Shown: positions 45,982 through 55,408 of the stretch, piece after piece
Numbering within the stretch: position 1 is the stretch's first letter
Layout of the letters: every line of letters starts with the position of its first letter
NCBI RefSeq assembly: GCF_015752155.1
Contig: NZ_JADOVI010000001.1
Span: 616,066-680,065 of the forward strand
From: Cryobacterium sp. MP_M3
GTDB taxonomy: Bacteria > Actinomycetota > Actinomycetes > Actinomycetales > Microbacteriaceae
Length of the DNA stretch: 64,000 nucleotides
Direction: 5' to 3'
Made by a program: the position numbers and the translations under genes
The notes under the pieces: generated by a model
The model's database searches: none
What the model saw: the letters and a program-made list of their open reading frames with translations, nothing else
Told to the model about the DNA's origin: nothing

Positions 45982-47712
45982 CTACGAGGCGGACGGCACG
46001 TGCAGCCGTTGCGGCGCGTTCGGCGACCCGGCGAGCGGGAACCAGACCCGGAAGGTGGCCCCTCCGCCCGGGGTGTCCAGGACCTGCACGGTGCCGTTGT
46101 GGCTGGCGACGATGGAGGCGACGATGGCGAGGCCGAGTCCGCTGCCGCCGGTCTCGCGGGCCCGGGAGGTGTCCGCGCGCCAGAATCGCTGGAAGATCTT
46201 GTCCCGGATCTGCGGCGGAATGCCCTCGCCATGGTCGACGATGGCCACCGAGGCGCGCTGGTTCCTGCGGTCGACGGAGACTTCGAGTTCGACCGGGCTG
46301 TCGGGCGGGCTGAAGCGCAGGGCGTTGCCCATCAGGTTGGTGATCACCTGACGGATCTTGTTCTCCTCGGCCATGATGACCGCCTGCACGTTGCCGGGCG
46401 GGGTCAGTGGCGCTGCCGCCGCGAGAGGCGCGACGGCATCCGTCCTGCGCGGCTTGCGGGTGCGCAGCCGGGCCAGGGTGGCCCCGGCGAAGGAGACGGA
46501 GCCGGTGTGGACGGCCTGTTCCTCCGGTTTGGGTGGGGTCGCCGCGCCTGAGGGGACGGGAGTCGGCGTCGCGACCTCCCCCGTGGAGTGAGCCAGGTCG
46601 ATCTGCGGCCGGTCTCCGGCGTCCTCGAACTCGGCGGGGGTGGGGGTGACGACGGTGATGCTCCGGCCGGGGGAGGACGCCATGGCGTCGAGGGCGGCGT
46701 CCCTGGCGAGCGGCATCAGGTCGACGGGGGCGAGGGCGAGCGGCTTGGTCTCATCGAGGCGGGCAAGTTCGAGGAGGTCCTCGACCAGGCCGCCCATCCG
46801 GATCGCTTCCTTCTCGATGCGTTCCATCGCCTGGGCCACCTCTTCGGGTGTCTGCAGGGCGCCCATCCGGTAGAGCTCGGCGTAGCCGCGCACCGAAACG
46901 AGGGGAGTGCGCAGCTCATGGCTGGCGTCCCCGACGAAGCGGCGCATCTGGTCGATCGTTCGCGCCCGATCCTTGAAGAGCCGGTCGATGCGGCTCAACA
47001 TGGTGTTCAGGGAACGGTTGAGGCGGCCGACCTCGGTGTTCGGGGTCGCCCCGCCGAGTCGTTGGCTGAAGTCCCCGTCCGCGATCGCCGCCGCGGTGCG
47101 CTCCACCTCGCGCAGGGGCGCGAACGTGGTCGTGACCAGCAGGCGGGTGAGCAGGGCGCCGACGAGCACCACGCCGAGCCCGAAGCCCAGGAAGATGGTG
47201 AGATAGGTGGCCATCGTGTTCTCGGTCTGCTTGAGCGAGACCGCCATCACGAGGGTGCCCAGGGTGCCCTGGGGAGTGATGACCAGGGGAACCGCGACGG
47301 CCAGGTACTCCGTGTCGCGCGCCGAATCCTTGAGGGTCAGGGTCTTGCCGTCGAGTTCGATGACCGACTGCAGGTCGAGGGGGGAGCTGATCACCGGGAG
47401 CTCTCGCGCCGGGCGGTCCTTCCAGGTGTGGTCCTTGAGGGTGCCGTGCTCGTCGTAGAGCGCGACGAAATAGTCGGACGAGACCACCGCGGGGTTGCCC
47501 TGGCCGAGTGCGCTGGCGGAGTAGCCGTTGGACGCGGTCTGGGCATCCGCCTGCAGCTGCGCGTCGACCTGCTGGATCACGTACTGCCGCAGCATGGCCA
47601 TGGTGCCGACACCGGAGACGAGCAGCCCGAGAGTCAGCATGAGCACGGTCACGCCGGTGATCTTGGAGCGGAGGGAAATGCGGCTCCACCGCTCCATTAG
47701 TGACTGATGCAT
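45982..47712 (-). CDS. Sensor histidine kinase (TcrY/PhoR-like)
   Basis: The 576-residue kinase has two membrane helices (about 20-42 and 170-195), an extracellular sensor (about 45-165), HAMP (about 195-250), HisKA with His 265 in GDASHELRTP and HATPase with N box (NLMGNALRFSPP) and G boxes (DHGEGIPPQI, GSGLGLAIV). About 80 extra residues rich in Pro, Thr and Ala (about 360-440) interrupt the ATPase domain before the N box. It is cotranscribed with the regulator 31 nt upstream. Confidence 0.9.
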   Translation of the reverse strand: MHQSLMERWSRISLRSKITGVTVLMLTLGLLVSGVGTMAMLRQYVIQQVDAQLQADAQTASNGYSASALGQGNPAVVSSDYFVALYDEHGTLKDHTWKDRPARELPVISSPLDLQSVIELDGKTLTLKDSARDTEYLAVAVPLVITPQGTLGTLVMAVSLKQTENTMATYLTIFLGFGLGVVLVGALLTRLLVTTTFAPLREVERTAAAIADGDFSQRLGGATPNTEVGRLNRSLNTMLSRIDRLFKDRARTIDQMRRFVGDASHELRTPLVSVRGYAELYRMGALQTPEEVAQAMERIEKEAIRMGGLVEDLLELARLDETKPLALAPVDLMPLARDAALDAMASSPGRSITVVTPTPAEFEDAGDRPQIDLAHSTGEVATPTPVPSGAATPPKPEEQAVHTGSVSFAGATLARLRTRKPRRTDAVAPLAAAAPLTPPGNVQAVIMAEENKIRQVITNLMGNALRFSPPDSPVELEVSVDRRNQRASVAIVDHGEGIPPQIRDKIFQRFWRADTSRARETGGSGLGLAIVASIVASHNGTVQVLDTPGGGATFRVWFPLAGSPNAPQRLHVPSAS

Positions 47713-47743
47713 CAGACCCCCAGTGTAGAGACGGAGTCTGGGA

Positions 47744-48436
47744 CTACGCCTTGGCTGCCTTGAGCATGTAACCGAAGCCGCGCTTGGTCTGGATGAGGGG
47801 CTCGCTCGAGTGCGCGTCGACCTTGCGGCGCAGGTAGGAGATGTAGGACTCGACGATCCCGGCGTCGCCGTTGAAGTCGTATTCCCAGACGTGGTCGAGG
47901 ATCTGGGCCTTGGACAGCACCCGGTTCGGGTTCAGCATCAGGTAGCGCAGCAGCTTGAACTCGGTCGGGCTGAGCTCGATCGGCACGTCGCCGACGAGCA
48001 CCTCGTGGGTGTCCTGGTCCATGGTGAGCTCGCCGGCCCGGATGACCGCGTCTTCGTCCGCGTGCATGGTGCGACGGAGGATCGCCTTGATCCGGGCGAC
48101 GATCTCGTCGAGGCTGAACGGCTTCGTGACGTAGTCGTCGCCGCCGACGGTGAGCCCGGTGATCTTGTCTTCCGTGTCGTCTTTGGCGGTGAGGAAGAGG
48201 ATGGGCGCCGTGTATCCGGCCGAACGGAGGCGCTTGGTCACGCCGAAGCCGTTCATGTCCGGCAGCATCACGTCCAGGATGATGAGATCGGGCTCTTCCT
48301 CCAGCACGGCGGAAATCGCCTGGGCCCCGTTGCCGACGGCGCGCACGGCGAAACCGGCGAAGCGCAGGCTGGTGGTGAGGAGATCCCGGATGTTGGGCTC
48401 GTCGTCGACAATAAGAATGCGGGGGCCATCGGTCAT
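47744..48436 (-). CDS. OmpR/PhoB-family response regulator
   Basis: The 230-residue partner of the downstream kinase has a receiver with Asp 55 (LIILDVMLPDMNG), switch Thr (FLTAKDD) and Lys (YVTKPFSLDEI). A winged helix follows (SPTEFKLLRYLMLNPNRVLSKAQILDHVWEYDFNGDAGIVESYISYLRRKVD). The sequence resembles mycobacterial TcrX/PhoP more than RegX3. Target genes unknown. Confidence 0.93.
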   Translation of the reverse strand: MTDGPRILIVDDEPNIRDLLTTSLRFAGFAVRAVGNGAQAISAVLEEEPDLIILDVMLPDMNGFGVTKRLRSAGYTAPILFLTAKDDTEDKITGLTVGGDDYVTKPFSLDEIVARIKAILRRTMHADEDAVIRAGELTMDQDTHEVLVGDVPIELSPTEFKLLRYLMLNPNRVLSKAQILDHVWEYDFNGDAGIVESYISYLRRKVDAHSSEPLIQTKRGFGYMLKAAKA

Positions 48437-48546
48437 GCCCCAAGTATCTGCGCGTTAGCTGGTGGTTTCCTGAGAGCTAGAGGCGTGGCGGCTTCGTGGG
48501 TAGATTGGTGGCAGATTCAACGGGATGGCGGCGTTGGGAGCCTGTC

Positions 48547-49719
48547 GTGAGCGTGTCGACCTTCGTGATCGCCGGTGGCGGACTCGCCGGGGCGCGCGCC
48601 GCCGAGTCGCTGCGAGCCGAGGGATTCGATGGTCGGCTCGTCCTGGTGGCCGGGGAGGACGCCTTCCCCTACCTGAGACCGCCCCTGTCCAAGGCCTACC
48701 TGGCCGGGACCGTCGACCGGGCCTCCATCGACGTGCACCCGCCGGCGTGGTACGCCGACCAGAAGATCGAGGTGCTGCTGGGGCAGCCGGCGACCGGGCT
48801 CGCCCTGGACACCCATCGGCTGGGCCTGGCCGACGGGCGCACCCTGCACTACGACAAGCTGCTCCTGGCCACGGGGGCCTCGCCTCGGCGCTTCGCCGGT
48901 CCTGGGGCAGGCCTGGCCGGCGTGCACCACCTGCGCACGGTGACCGAATCGGAGCGGTTGCGTGCCGAGCTGGAGGGCGGCGGCCGGCGGGTCGTCGTCG
49001 CAGGGGCCGGCTGGATCGGCCTGGAGGTGGCCGCCGCCGCCCGCGGGTTTGGAAACGCCGTCACCGTGCTGGCCAGGGGAAGCATCCCGCTGGGCTCCGT
49101 GTTCGGCGATCAGGTCGGCGCCGTCTTCGCCGGGCTGCTTCTCGCCGGCGGGGAGGAGGTGCCGGCGGATGTCGTCGTCGTCGGGATCGGGGCCCTGCCG
49201 GACGACGGCCTGGCCCGCACCGCCGGGCTGCACGTCGACGACGGGATCGTCGTGGACGCGGCCTTCCGCACCATCGACCCGGACGTCTACGCGGTCGGGG
49301 ACGTCGCCAGCGTCTTCCACCCGGTTCTCGGCCACCATCTCCGGGTCGAGCACTGGGCCAACGCCGAGTATGCGGGGACCGCGGCGGGACGGTCCATGCT
49401 CGACCAGGCGGTCAGTTACGACGCCATCCCGTACTTCTACACGGACCAGTTCGACCTGGGAATGGAATACTCCGGCTACGGCCGGTTGGCGCGGAAGGCC
49501 GACGTCGTCTTCCGCGGGGACAGGGACGGCCGGGCCTTCATCGCGTTCTGGCTGGCGGACGGCCGGGTGGTCGCCGGCATGAACGTGAACGTCCCGGACG
49601 TGAACGAGACCGTGCAGGCCATCATCCGTTCGGAGCTCCGATTCGACCCGCACCTGCTCGGGAATGAGAGCATTGCACTCGAGGGAATCCTCGCCGCCGC
49701 AGCCGACCAGGGGAATTGA
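48547..49719 (+). CDS. FAD-dependent ferredoxin-type reductase
   Basis: The 390-residue flavoprotein has an N-terminal FAD loop (IAGGGLAGARAAESLRAEGF), an NAD(P)H loop (VVVAGAGWIGLEVAAAARGFG) and the GDVAS motif with a C-terminal reductase-like domain (FYTDQFDLGMEYSGYG). It matches rubredoxin/rhodocoxin-type reductases that feed electrons to a ferredoxin and P450 or dioxygenase. No such partner is adjacent. GTG 48547 is the likely start, GTG 48553 is possible. The stop is immediately before folP2. Confidence 0.87.
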   Translation: MSVSTFVIAGGGLAGARAAESLRAEGFDGRLVLVAGEDAFPYLRPPLSKAYLAGTVDRASIDVHPPAWYADQKIEVLLGQPATGLALDTHRLGLADGRTLHYDKLLLATGASPRRFAGPGAGLAGVHHLRTVTESERLRAELEGGGRRVVVAGAGWIGLEVAAAARGFGNAVTVLARGSIPLGSVFGDQVGAVFAGLLLAGGEEVPADVVVVGIGALPDDGLARTAGLHVDDGIVVDAAFRTIDPDVYAVGDVASVFHPVLGHHLRVEHWANAEYAGTAAGRSMLDQAVSYDAIPYFYTDQFDLGMEYSGYGRLARKADVVFRGDRDGRAFIAFWLADGRVVAGMNVNVPDVNETVQAIIRSELRFDPHLLGNESIALEGILAAAADQGN

Positions 49720-49720
49720 C

Positions 49721-50629
49721 ATGGACACCGCGCCCGCCCGACCGTTCGTCGCGCTCCCCGACCTGATCCAGCCCCGCCGCCTGATCGGCGGGAGGGTGTT
49801 CGACTTCTCCCGCGAAGTGGCCGTGATGGCCATCATCAACCGAACACCGGACTCGTTCTACGACAAGGGCGCCACCTTTGCGCTGGACGCCGCCGTGAGC
49901 GCCGCCCGCCAGGCGATCGAGGACGGCGCGGACTGGATCGACATCGGCGGCGCGAAGTTCGCTCCCGGCCCGGCCATCCCGATCGAGGAGGAGATCGACC
50001 GGGTGGTCCCCGTCGTCGAGGCCCTCCGCGGCTCCGGCGCCGTCATCTCGATCGACACCTTCCACCCGCAGGTCGCGGCCGCCGGCATCGCGGCCGGCGC
50101 CCATGTGATCAACGACACCACCGGCATCCACGACCCGGCGATGGCCGACGTCGTCGCCGACAGCGACGCCACCCTCGTGATCACCCACAGCCTGGCCCCG
50201 CCGCGCACGCCGCACCCGGCGCCGAGCTGCGTCGATGTCGTCGACGAGGTCTCCGAGTTCCTGCGGGAACGGGTCGCGCTCGCCCTGGATCATGGGATCC
50301 CCGCCGAACGGATCATCGTCGACCCGGGCCACGACCTGAACAAGAACACGTCCCACTCGCTCGAGCTCACCCGGCGGCTCGCGGAGATCACCGCCCTCGG
50401 TTACCCGACCCTGGTCGCGGTGTCCAACAAGGACTTCGTGGGGGAGAGCATCGACCGCGAACGTGGGTCCCGGGTCGAGGGGTCCCTCGCCGCCGCGGTC
50501 TACTGCATCCTCCAGGGCGCCCGGATCGTGCGGATGCACAATGTGACGGCCGCCGTCGACGCGGTGCGGATGACCGAGGCGATCCTGGGCTTCCGCCCGC
50601 CCGCCTACCTGCGTCACAACCGGGCCTGA
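49721..50629 (+). CDS. folP2: FolP2-like dihydropteroate synthase homologue
   Basis: The 302-residue TIM-barrel protein resembles the second actinobacterial DHPS. It has VNRTPDSFYDKGATF-type first signature (here AIINRTPDSFYDKG, where true FolP1 has NVTPDSFSDGG), then ISIDTFHPQVA, NDTTGIHDPAMAD, VDPGHDLNKNTSHS and SNKDFVGE. Mycobacterial FolP2 proteins with these substitutions lack dihydropteroate synthase activity, so catalysis is doubtful. It starts 1 nt after the preceding gene's stop and 3 nt precede the reductase gene. Confidence 0.8.
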   Translation: MDTAPARPFVALPDLIQPRRLIGGRVFDFSREVAVMAIINRTPDSFYDKGATFALDAAVSAARQAIEDGADWIDIGGAKFAPGPAIPIEEEIDRVVPVVEALRGSGAVISIDTFHPQVAAAGIAAGAHVINDTTGIHDPAMADVVADSDATLVITHSLAPPRTPHPAPSCVDVVDEVSEFLRERVALALDHGIPAERIIVDPGHDLNKNTSHSLELTRRLAEITALGYPTLVAVSNKDFVGESIDRERGSRVEGSLAAAVYCILQGARIVRMHNVTAAVDAVRMTEAILGFRPPAYLRHNRA

Positions 50630-50631
50630 GC

Positions 50632-51342
50632 ATGCTGGACCAGGCCGAACTGATCCGGCGCTACCGAGTTGCCGACCGCGCCGAGACACGGGTGCGGCTG
50701 AACTTCATCACCAGCCTCGACGGGGCCGCCACCGTCGACGGGCTCAGCGGGGGGCTGGGCAACGAGGATGACAAGCTCGTCTTCGACACCCTGCGGCTGC
50801 TCTCCGACGTGATCGTCGTGGGCGCCGGGACCGTGCGCGCCGAAGGGTACGGCGGCATCCGGCTCAGCCCGGCGGATGCCGCCTGGCGGCTCGGCCACGG
50901 GCTTCCGCCCCAGGTGCCGGTGGCGGTCGTGTCGTCGCGGCTCGAGCTGGAGCCGGAGCATCCGTTCTTCCGTGACGCGGCCGTGCGCCCGATCGTCGTC
51001 ACGCACGCCGCGTCGCCGGCCGGGCGGCGGGCCGAACTCGCCGAGGTGGCCGACGTACTGGTCTGCGGGGAAGAGGACCTCGACCCGACCGTGATGGTCG
51101 CGGCGCTCGCCGCCCGCGGGCTCAGCCAGATCCTCTGCGAGGGCGGCCCGCACCTGTTCGGCGCGCTGATCGCGGCGGACTGCGTCGACGAACTCTGCCT
51201 GACGATCAGCCCGGTGCTCGAGGGCGGCGCAGCCGGCCGGATCGCCCGCGGCGGCTCCGGAGCCACCCGTCCGATGGGACTGCTGCACGTGCTCACCGCC
51301 GGCGACATGCTCTTCCTGCGTTACGGCCGCCGCCCGGCCTGA
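50632..51342 (+). CDS. RibD C-terminal/pyrimidine reductase-like protein
   Basis: The 236-residue protein has the RibD_C/dihydrofolate-reductase-like fold: RVRLNFITSLDGAATVDGLSG, VIVVGAGTVRAEGYG (NADPH phosphate loop) and ILCEGGPHLFGALIAA. It lacks the deaminase half of RibD. Mycobacterial Rv2671 of this type can act as a dihydrofolate reductase, which would fit the neighbouring FolP2-like gene. Other riboflavin genes are absent here. Confidence 0.82.
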   Translation: MLDQAELIRRYRVADRAETRVRLNFITSLDGAATVDGLSGGLGNEDDKLVFDTLRLLSDVIVVGAGTVRAEGYGGIRLSPADAAWRLGHGLPPQVPVAVVSSRLELEPEHPFFRDAAVRPIVVTHAASPAGRRAELAEVADVLVCGEEDLDPTVMVAALAARGLSQILCEGGPHLFGALIAADCVDELCLTISPVLEGGAAGRIARGGSGATRPMGLLHVLTAGDMLFLRYGRRPA

Positions 51343-51350
51343 CCCCGGTG

Positions 51351-51439
51351 CCCGCCGAACTGCCCGCCGAACTGCCCGCCGAACTGTGAGTTCAGCCCCT
51401 TTTCGGGGCCTGAAACCCGGCCGAAGTCACAGTTCGGCG
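51351..51439. terminator. Tandem 12-mers and nested hairpins between convergent genes
   Basis: CCCGCCGAACTG is repeated three times in tandem (51351-51386). The third copy pairs through CGCCGAACTGTGA (51377-51389) with TCACAGTTCGGCG (51427-51439), and an inner TTCAG-CCCC-TTTT-GGGG-CTGAA hairpin lies between. The structure should end transcription from both convergent genes. Confidence 0.75.
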
Positions 51440-51456
51440 AGGTGGGAGGGCTCAGG

Positions 51457-53112
51457 TCAGGCGACCAGGGTGGGGGAGTCCAGGTTCTGCGAGTCGAGGA
51501 TCGTGTAGCTGTAGCCCTGCTCCGCGAGGAAGCGCTGCCGGTTCTGGGCGAAGTCCTGGTCGACGGTGTCCCGGGCGACGAGGGTGTAGAAGTTCGCCGA
51601 GAGGCCGGACTCCTTCGGGCGGAGCAGACGGCCGAGGCGCTGGGCCTCCTCCTGGCGTGAGCCGAACGACCCGGACACCTGGATGGCGACGGTGGCCTCC
51701 GGCAGGTCGACCGAGAAGTTCGCGACCTTCGAGACCACGAGCAGGTTCTCCTCGCCCACCCGGAACGCCTGGTAGAGGCGTTCGCGTTCGTCGACGGGCG
51801 TGGCTCCGGTCAGTTTCGGGGCGTTCAGGGCGTCGGCGAGTTCGTCGATCTGGTCGAGGTACTGGCCGATCACGAGGATGCGCTCACCCGGGTGCTTGGC
51901 GACCAGGCGCCTGACGACGTCCAGCTTCGCCGGCGCCGTCGCCGCCATCCGGTAGCGCTCGTCGTCCGCCGCCGCTGCGTAGCTCAGCCGTTCGGACTGC
52001 GGCAGGTCGATCCGCACCTCGTAGCAGGAGGCCGGCGAGATGAAGCCCTGCGCCTCGATCTCCTTCCACGGCGCGTCGAACCGCTTGGGCCCGATCAGGC
52101 TGAACACATCGCCCTCGCGGCCGTCCTCGCGCACGAGCGTCGCGGTCAGGCCGAGTCGGCGACGGGCCTGGAGCTCGGCGGTGAGCTTGAACACGGGCGC
52201 CGGCAGCAGGTGCACCTCGTCGTAGATCACCAGGCCCCAGTCCATGGCGTCGAGCAGCTCGAGGTGGGCGTACTCGCCCTTCCGCTTGGCGGTGAGGATC
52301 TGGTAGGTCGCGATGGTGACCGGCTTGACCTCTTTGACCTGGCCGGAGTACTCGCCGATCTCGTCGGCGGTGAGGGTGGTGCGCTTCAGCAGCTCGTCGC
52401 GCCACTGGCGGGCGGAAACCGTGTTGGTGACCAGGATCAGCGTGTTCGTCTTGGCGGTGGCCATGGCCCCGGCCCCGACGAGGGTCTTGCCGGCGCCGCA
52501 GGGGAGCACGACCACTCCGGAACCGCCGTCGAAGAAGCTGGCGACGGCCTTGTTCTGGTAGTCCCGGAGCGCCCAGCCGTCTTCGAGCAGCGAGATCGGA
52601 TGCGGGGTGCCCGGCGTGTACCCGGCGAGGTCCTCGGCCGGCCAGCCCAGCTTCACGAGCTCCTGCTTGAGTTGCCCGCGGGCCCACGGCTCGACCAGGA
52701 ACGAGTCGGGCGACGGATGCCCGATCAACAGGGGTGAGATGCGCTTGGCGCCGGCGACCTCGGTGAGCACCGCCTGGTCGTTGCTCTGCAGGATCAGCCG
52801 GCCCTCGGCATCCCGCTCGATGACGAGGCGTCCGTAGCGGCCGACGGTCTCCGTGATGTCGACGCTGACGGTCTGCGGGATGGCGAACTTCGAGTACTTC
52901 TCGAGGGTGGCGAGCATGTCGGAGGCGTCGTGTCCGGCGGCGCGCGCATTCCACAGGCCGAGCCGGGTGATCCGGTAGGTGTGGATGTGTTCCGGCGCGC
53001 GTTCCAGCTCGGCGAACACGGCCAGATCGTGCCGGGCGTCCTCGGCGTGAGGGTGCGCGACTTCGAGCAACACGGTGCGGTCACTTTGGACGATCAGGGG
53101 GCCATTAGACAT
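51457..53112 (-). CDS. XPB-type DNA repair helicase
   Basis: The 551-residue superfamily-2 helicase is the bacterial XPB homologue. Walker A is LPCGAGKTLVG (about 203-213), and the II box is DEVH in VIYDEVHLLP. Motif III is LGLTATL, and the helicase C domain has ILVIGQYLDQIDELA and GSFGSRQEEAQRLGRLLRP (motifs V/VI). An N-terminal DRD-like domain (about 1-130) precedes the motors. ATG 53112 is preferred over a TTG at 53121. It is followed by a helicase-associated partner gene upstream in the operon. Confidence 0.94.
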   Translation of the reverse strand: MSNGPLIVQSDRTVLLEVAHPHAEDARHDLAVFAELERAPEHIHTYRITRLGLWNARAAGHDASDMLATLEKYSKFAIPQTVSVDITETVGRYGRLVIERDAEGRLILQSNDQAVLTEVAGAKRISPLLIGHPSPDSFLVEPWARGQLKQELVKLGWPAEDLAGYTPGTPHPISLLEDGWALRDYQNKAVASFFDGGSGVVVLPCGAGKTLVGAGAMATAKTNTLILVTNTVSARQWRDELLKRTTLTADEIGEYSGQVKEVKPVTIATYQILTAKRKGEYAHLELLDAMDWGLVIYDEVHLLPAPVFKLTAELQARRRLGLTATLVREDGREGDVFSLIGPKRFDAPWKEIEAQGFISPASCYEVRIDLPQSERLSYAAAADDERYRMAATAPAKLDVVRRLVAKHPGERILVIGQYLDQIDELADALNAPKLTGATPVDERERLYQAFRVGEENLLVVSKVANFSVDLPEATVAIQVSGSFGSRQEEAQRLGRLLRPKESGLSANFYTLVARDTVDQDFAQNRQRFLAEQGYSYTILDSQNLDSPTLVA

Positions 53113-53156
53113 AACCGTCAATCCTACCCGCGTGTGCTGGAACGACGGCCACCCGC

Positions 53157-55034
53157 TTACGGGGCGGGCGTGATGCTGATGATGCTCGAGAGGGGGAGGG
53201 TGCGTTCGATGTCGGCCCGCCGGTCCCGTGCGCGGAAGCGTCCGCCGCCCACGCTGGCCGGCTCGAGCAGATAGTCGACGACCACGCCGCCGGGCATGGC
53301 AATGCTGACGACGACGGTCTGCTTGGCCTTGATCGCCGAGTCGAGCTGCCGGGCGAGCCAGGCATCCGCCGCCTGTCCCTCGCCGCCGTCGCTGGCGCGC
53401 AGCTTCTCGACCAGGGCGATCGTGGGGTCGACGGTGGCCACCGGCACCACCCGGGCGAGCTGGTGGCGGCGCAGGTGCACGATCTCGTTCGCCGCGTTCT
53501 CCGCGGCGACCGGGTAGCGGGCGTCGCTGAGGGCCCAGAACACCACGTCGCTGCCGAACCTGCTGGTCAGCCGGTCCTCTTCGACGCGGACGAGGCCGAG
53601 CGGGGCGAGGGTCTGGTCGACGGCGATCGTGCCGAGCAGGGCGGGATCCTCGGATTGCACATAGCTCTGGGCCGGCGACTCGGCCGGGTCGGTGGCGCCC
53701 ACCCGCACCCGGCCGTACCGGGCCGCCGACTCGCGGATCAGGTAGTCGACCGGCTGGGGGATCCCGGTCAGGGACACCGCGCGGAGGAAGTCGAGCAGCG
53801 AATCCGCATTCTCGCCGGCGGCGAGGGCCCGGTTGACCGAGGTCGCCGAGATGCGGTAGCTGAGGGCGAGTTCACGGCTCTCGACGTCGGCGAGCCCGCG
53901 CAGTCGGGCGTCGATCGACGGTGCGAGCGGACCGGGCGAGACGATCGATAGGTCGTTCTGCAGGTACACGGCTCCGACCTCGGCCGGGAGTGCGGCCGTC
54001 ATCGTGGCGATCGCCGCGTCGAGGTCGCCGGCCAGCACCGCGGCGCCGGCCGGGCTCGTGGTCTGATGGGCGGTGATCCCGATGAGTTCGGCGTCGTCGG
54101 CGAACTCGGTGACCCGGTCATCCATCCATTCGCCGCCGGCCGGGTACAGCCAGGCGACGAAGAAACGGAGGCCCTCGCCCCAGGAGACGCCGGGACGACG
54201 GGCGAGGATGCCGCGGACGTCCGGCGGCAGAGCGGCATGCCAGGACTGCGCGATCGTAGCCCAGCGGCGCGCGGTGCCCTCGAGGAGCCAGGCTTCGCCG
54301 GCCTCGGTCTCGTTCCAGTACCCGTCGGAGTGGGCGATCAGGTCGGCGCGGGCCGCGGTGGCGACGACGGAGGCCACGGCCTCCAGCTCGACGCCCATGA
54401 CGGCGGCCAGGCGCTTCGTGTCAGGCAGCCCGAGGCCGCCGCGGCTGAGTTCCCGAGCCGGTTCCCGGGCGAGCTCGGTGACGAGCTCGGCGATCGATGA
54501 CACGGCGGCGAACGCGCGTTCGGCGGCCAGCCGGTCGGTGAAGCGGGTGTCGGTGGCGGACACGCTGGCCAGGGCGGAGGGCGCGGGCGCCCCGGCCAGT
54601 TCGGTCGCGGTCGGCAGTCCGAGGGCCGGCCAGGCCAGCAACTGGGCGGCCACGGCGTCGTACGGCCGGAACCGGTCGTCGGAGAGGCGGCCCAGCATCA
54701 GGGTATCCAGCACGGCGGCCCGGGCCGCGACATCCGTTTCGGGAACCGTGGAGCCGGCCAACTCGGTCAAGCGCTCGGCCAGCTCGGCGAGGGTGGGCGC
54801 GGGAGGCGCCTGGTCGGGGTCGGTCTCGACGAGGAGTTCGCCGGCGACGGCCAGCACTGCGAGGGTGGCCCGGTCTAGCTGGGCGAGGGTGCGCTGGACG
54901 GCGTCGGGTTCGAGAAGGGTCTCGGCGAGGTCGAAGAAGTCACGGATGCCGGTGGCCGTGACGGACCGGATTTCGAGTGTGCGACGCAACGCTGCGTCGT
55001 CGAGTGCCCGGAGGCGTGAGGCGAGCGTGAGCAT
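53157..55034 (-). CDS. Helicase-associated protein (Rv0862c-like)
   Basis: The 625-residue protein lies upstream of XPB on the same strand, separated by 44 nt. Its N-terminal part is winged-helix-like (VTATGIRDFFDLAETLLEPDAVQRTLAQLDRATLAVLAVAGEL) and its C-terminal part carries the helicase-associated XPB_DRII-type region (about 440-560). No ATPase motif is present. In other actinobacteria homologues are annotated beside XPB as helicase partners; that pairing supports a joint role in repair. Confidence 0.85.
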   Translation of the reverse strand: MLTLASRLRALDDAALRRTLEIRSVTATGIRDFFDLAETLLEPDAVQRTLAQLDRATLAVLAVAGELLVETDPDQAPPAPTLAELAERLTELAGSTVPETDVAARAAVLDTLMLGRLSDDRFRPYDAVAAQLLAWPALGLPTATELAGAPAPSALASVSATDTRFTDRLAAERAFAAVSSIAELVTELAREPARELSRGGLGLPDTKRLAAVMGVELEAVASVVATAARADLIAHSDGYWNETEAGEAWLLEGTARRWATIAQSWHAALPPDVRGILARRPGVSWGEGLRFFVAWLYPAGGEWMDDRVTEFADDAELIGITAHQTTSPAGAAVLAGDLDAAIATMTAALPAEVGAVYLQNDLSIVSPGPLAPSIDARLRGLADVESRELALSYRISATSVNRALAAGENADSLLDFLRAVSLTGIPQPVDYLIRESAARYGRVRVGATDPAESPAQSYVQSEDPALLGTIAVDQTLAPLGLVRVEEDRLTSRFGSDVVFWALSDARYPVAAENAANEIVHLRRHQLARVVPVATVDPTIALVEKLRASDGGEGQAADAWLARQLDSAIKAKQTVVVSIAMPGGVVVDYLLEPASVGGGRFRARDRRADIERTLPLSSIISITPAP

Positions 55035-55039
55035 GGCGG

Positions 55040-55315
55040 CTACTCCCCGTTCTGTCGTGCCTCGTGTGCGCGGCGAAGAGCGGTCATTACCATGAGGGCG
55101 ATGATCAGAAGGAACCCGAGCGGCAGGCCGAAGAGCGGCAGGGCCAGCACGACCGGCCAGACTCCCTGGCCGAAACCGTTGTCGGCTCCGGCTCCGGCGG
55201 CGGTGCCGATGATCACGGCGAGGAAGGCGAGGATCGACAGACCCACCACACCCGCAACCATGTAAGCCAGGATGCGTTCGAGCCGACTGGCGGCGTGTGG
55301 AGTTTGATTGGTCAC
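55040..55315 (-). CDS. Small two-helix membrane protein
   Basis: The 91-residue protein carries two hydrophobic helices (about 17-43 and 53-80) and a basic C-terminus. It begins 5 nt before the helicase-associated gene on the same strand and so may lead that operon. GTG 55315 is preferred; an in-frame ATG upstream (55333 region) is an alternative. No family recognised. Confidence 0.55.
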   Translation of the reverse strand: MTNQTPHAASRLERILAYMVAGVVGLSILAFLAVIIGTAAGAGADNGFGQGVWPVVLALPLFGLPLGFLLIIALMVMTALRRAHEARQNGE

Positions 55316-55408
55316 ACTCCCAAGGATACGGGGCATCTCCCGGTCCGACCGAATAGGCTGGGTGCGGTTGGCGCGCATTCCGCGCGCCCGGAATGCAGCG
55401 AGGTCCAG

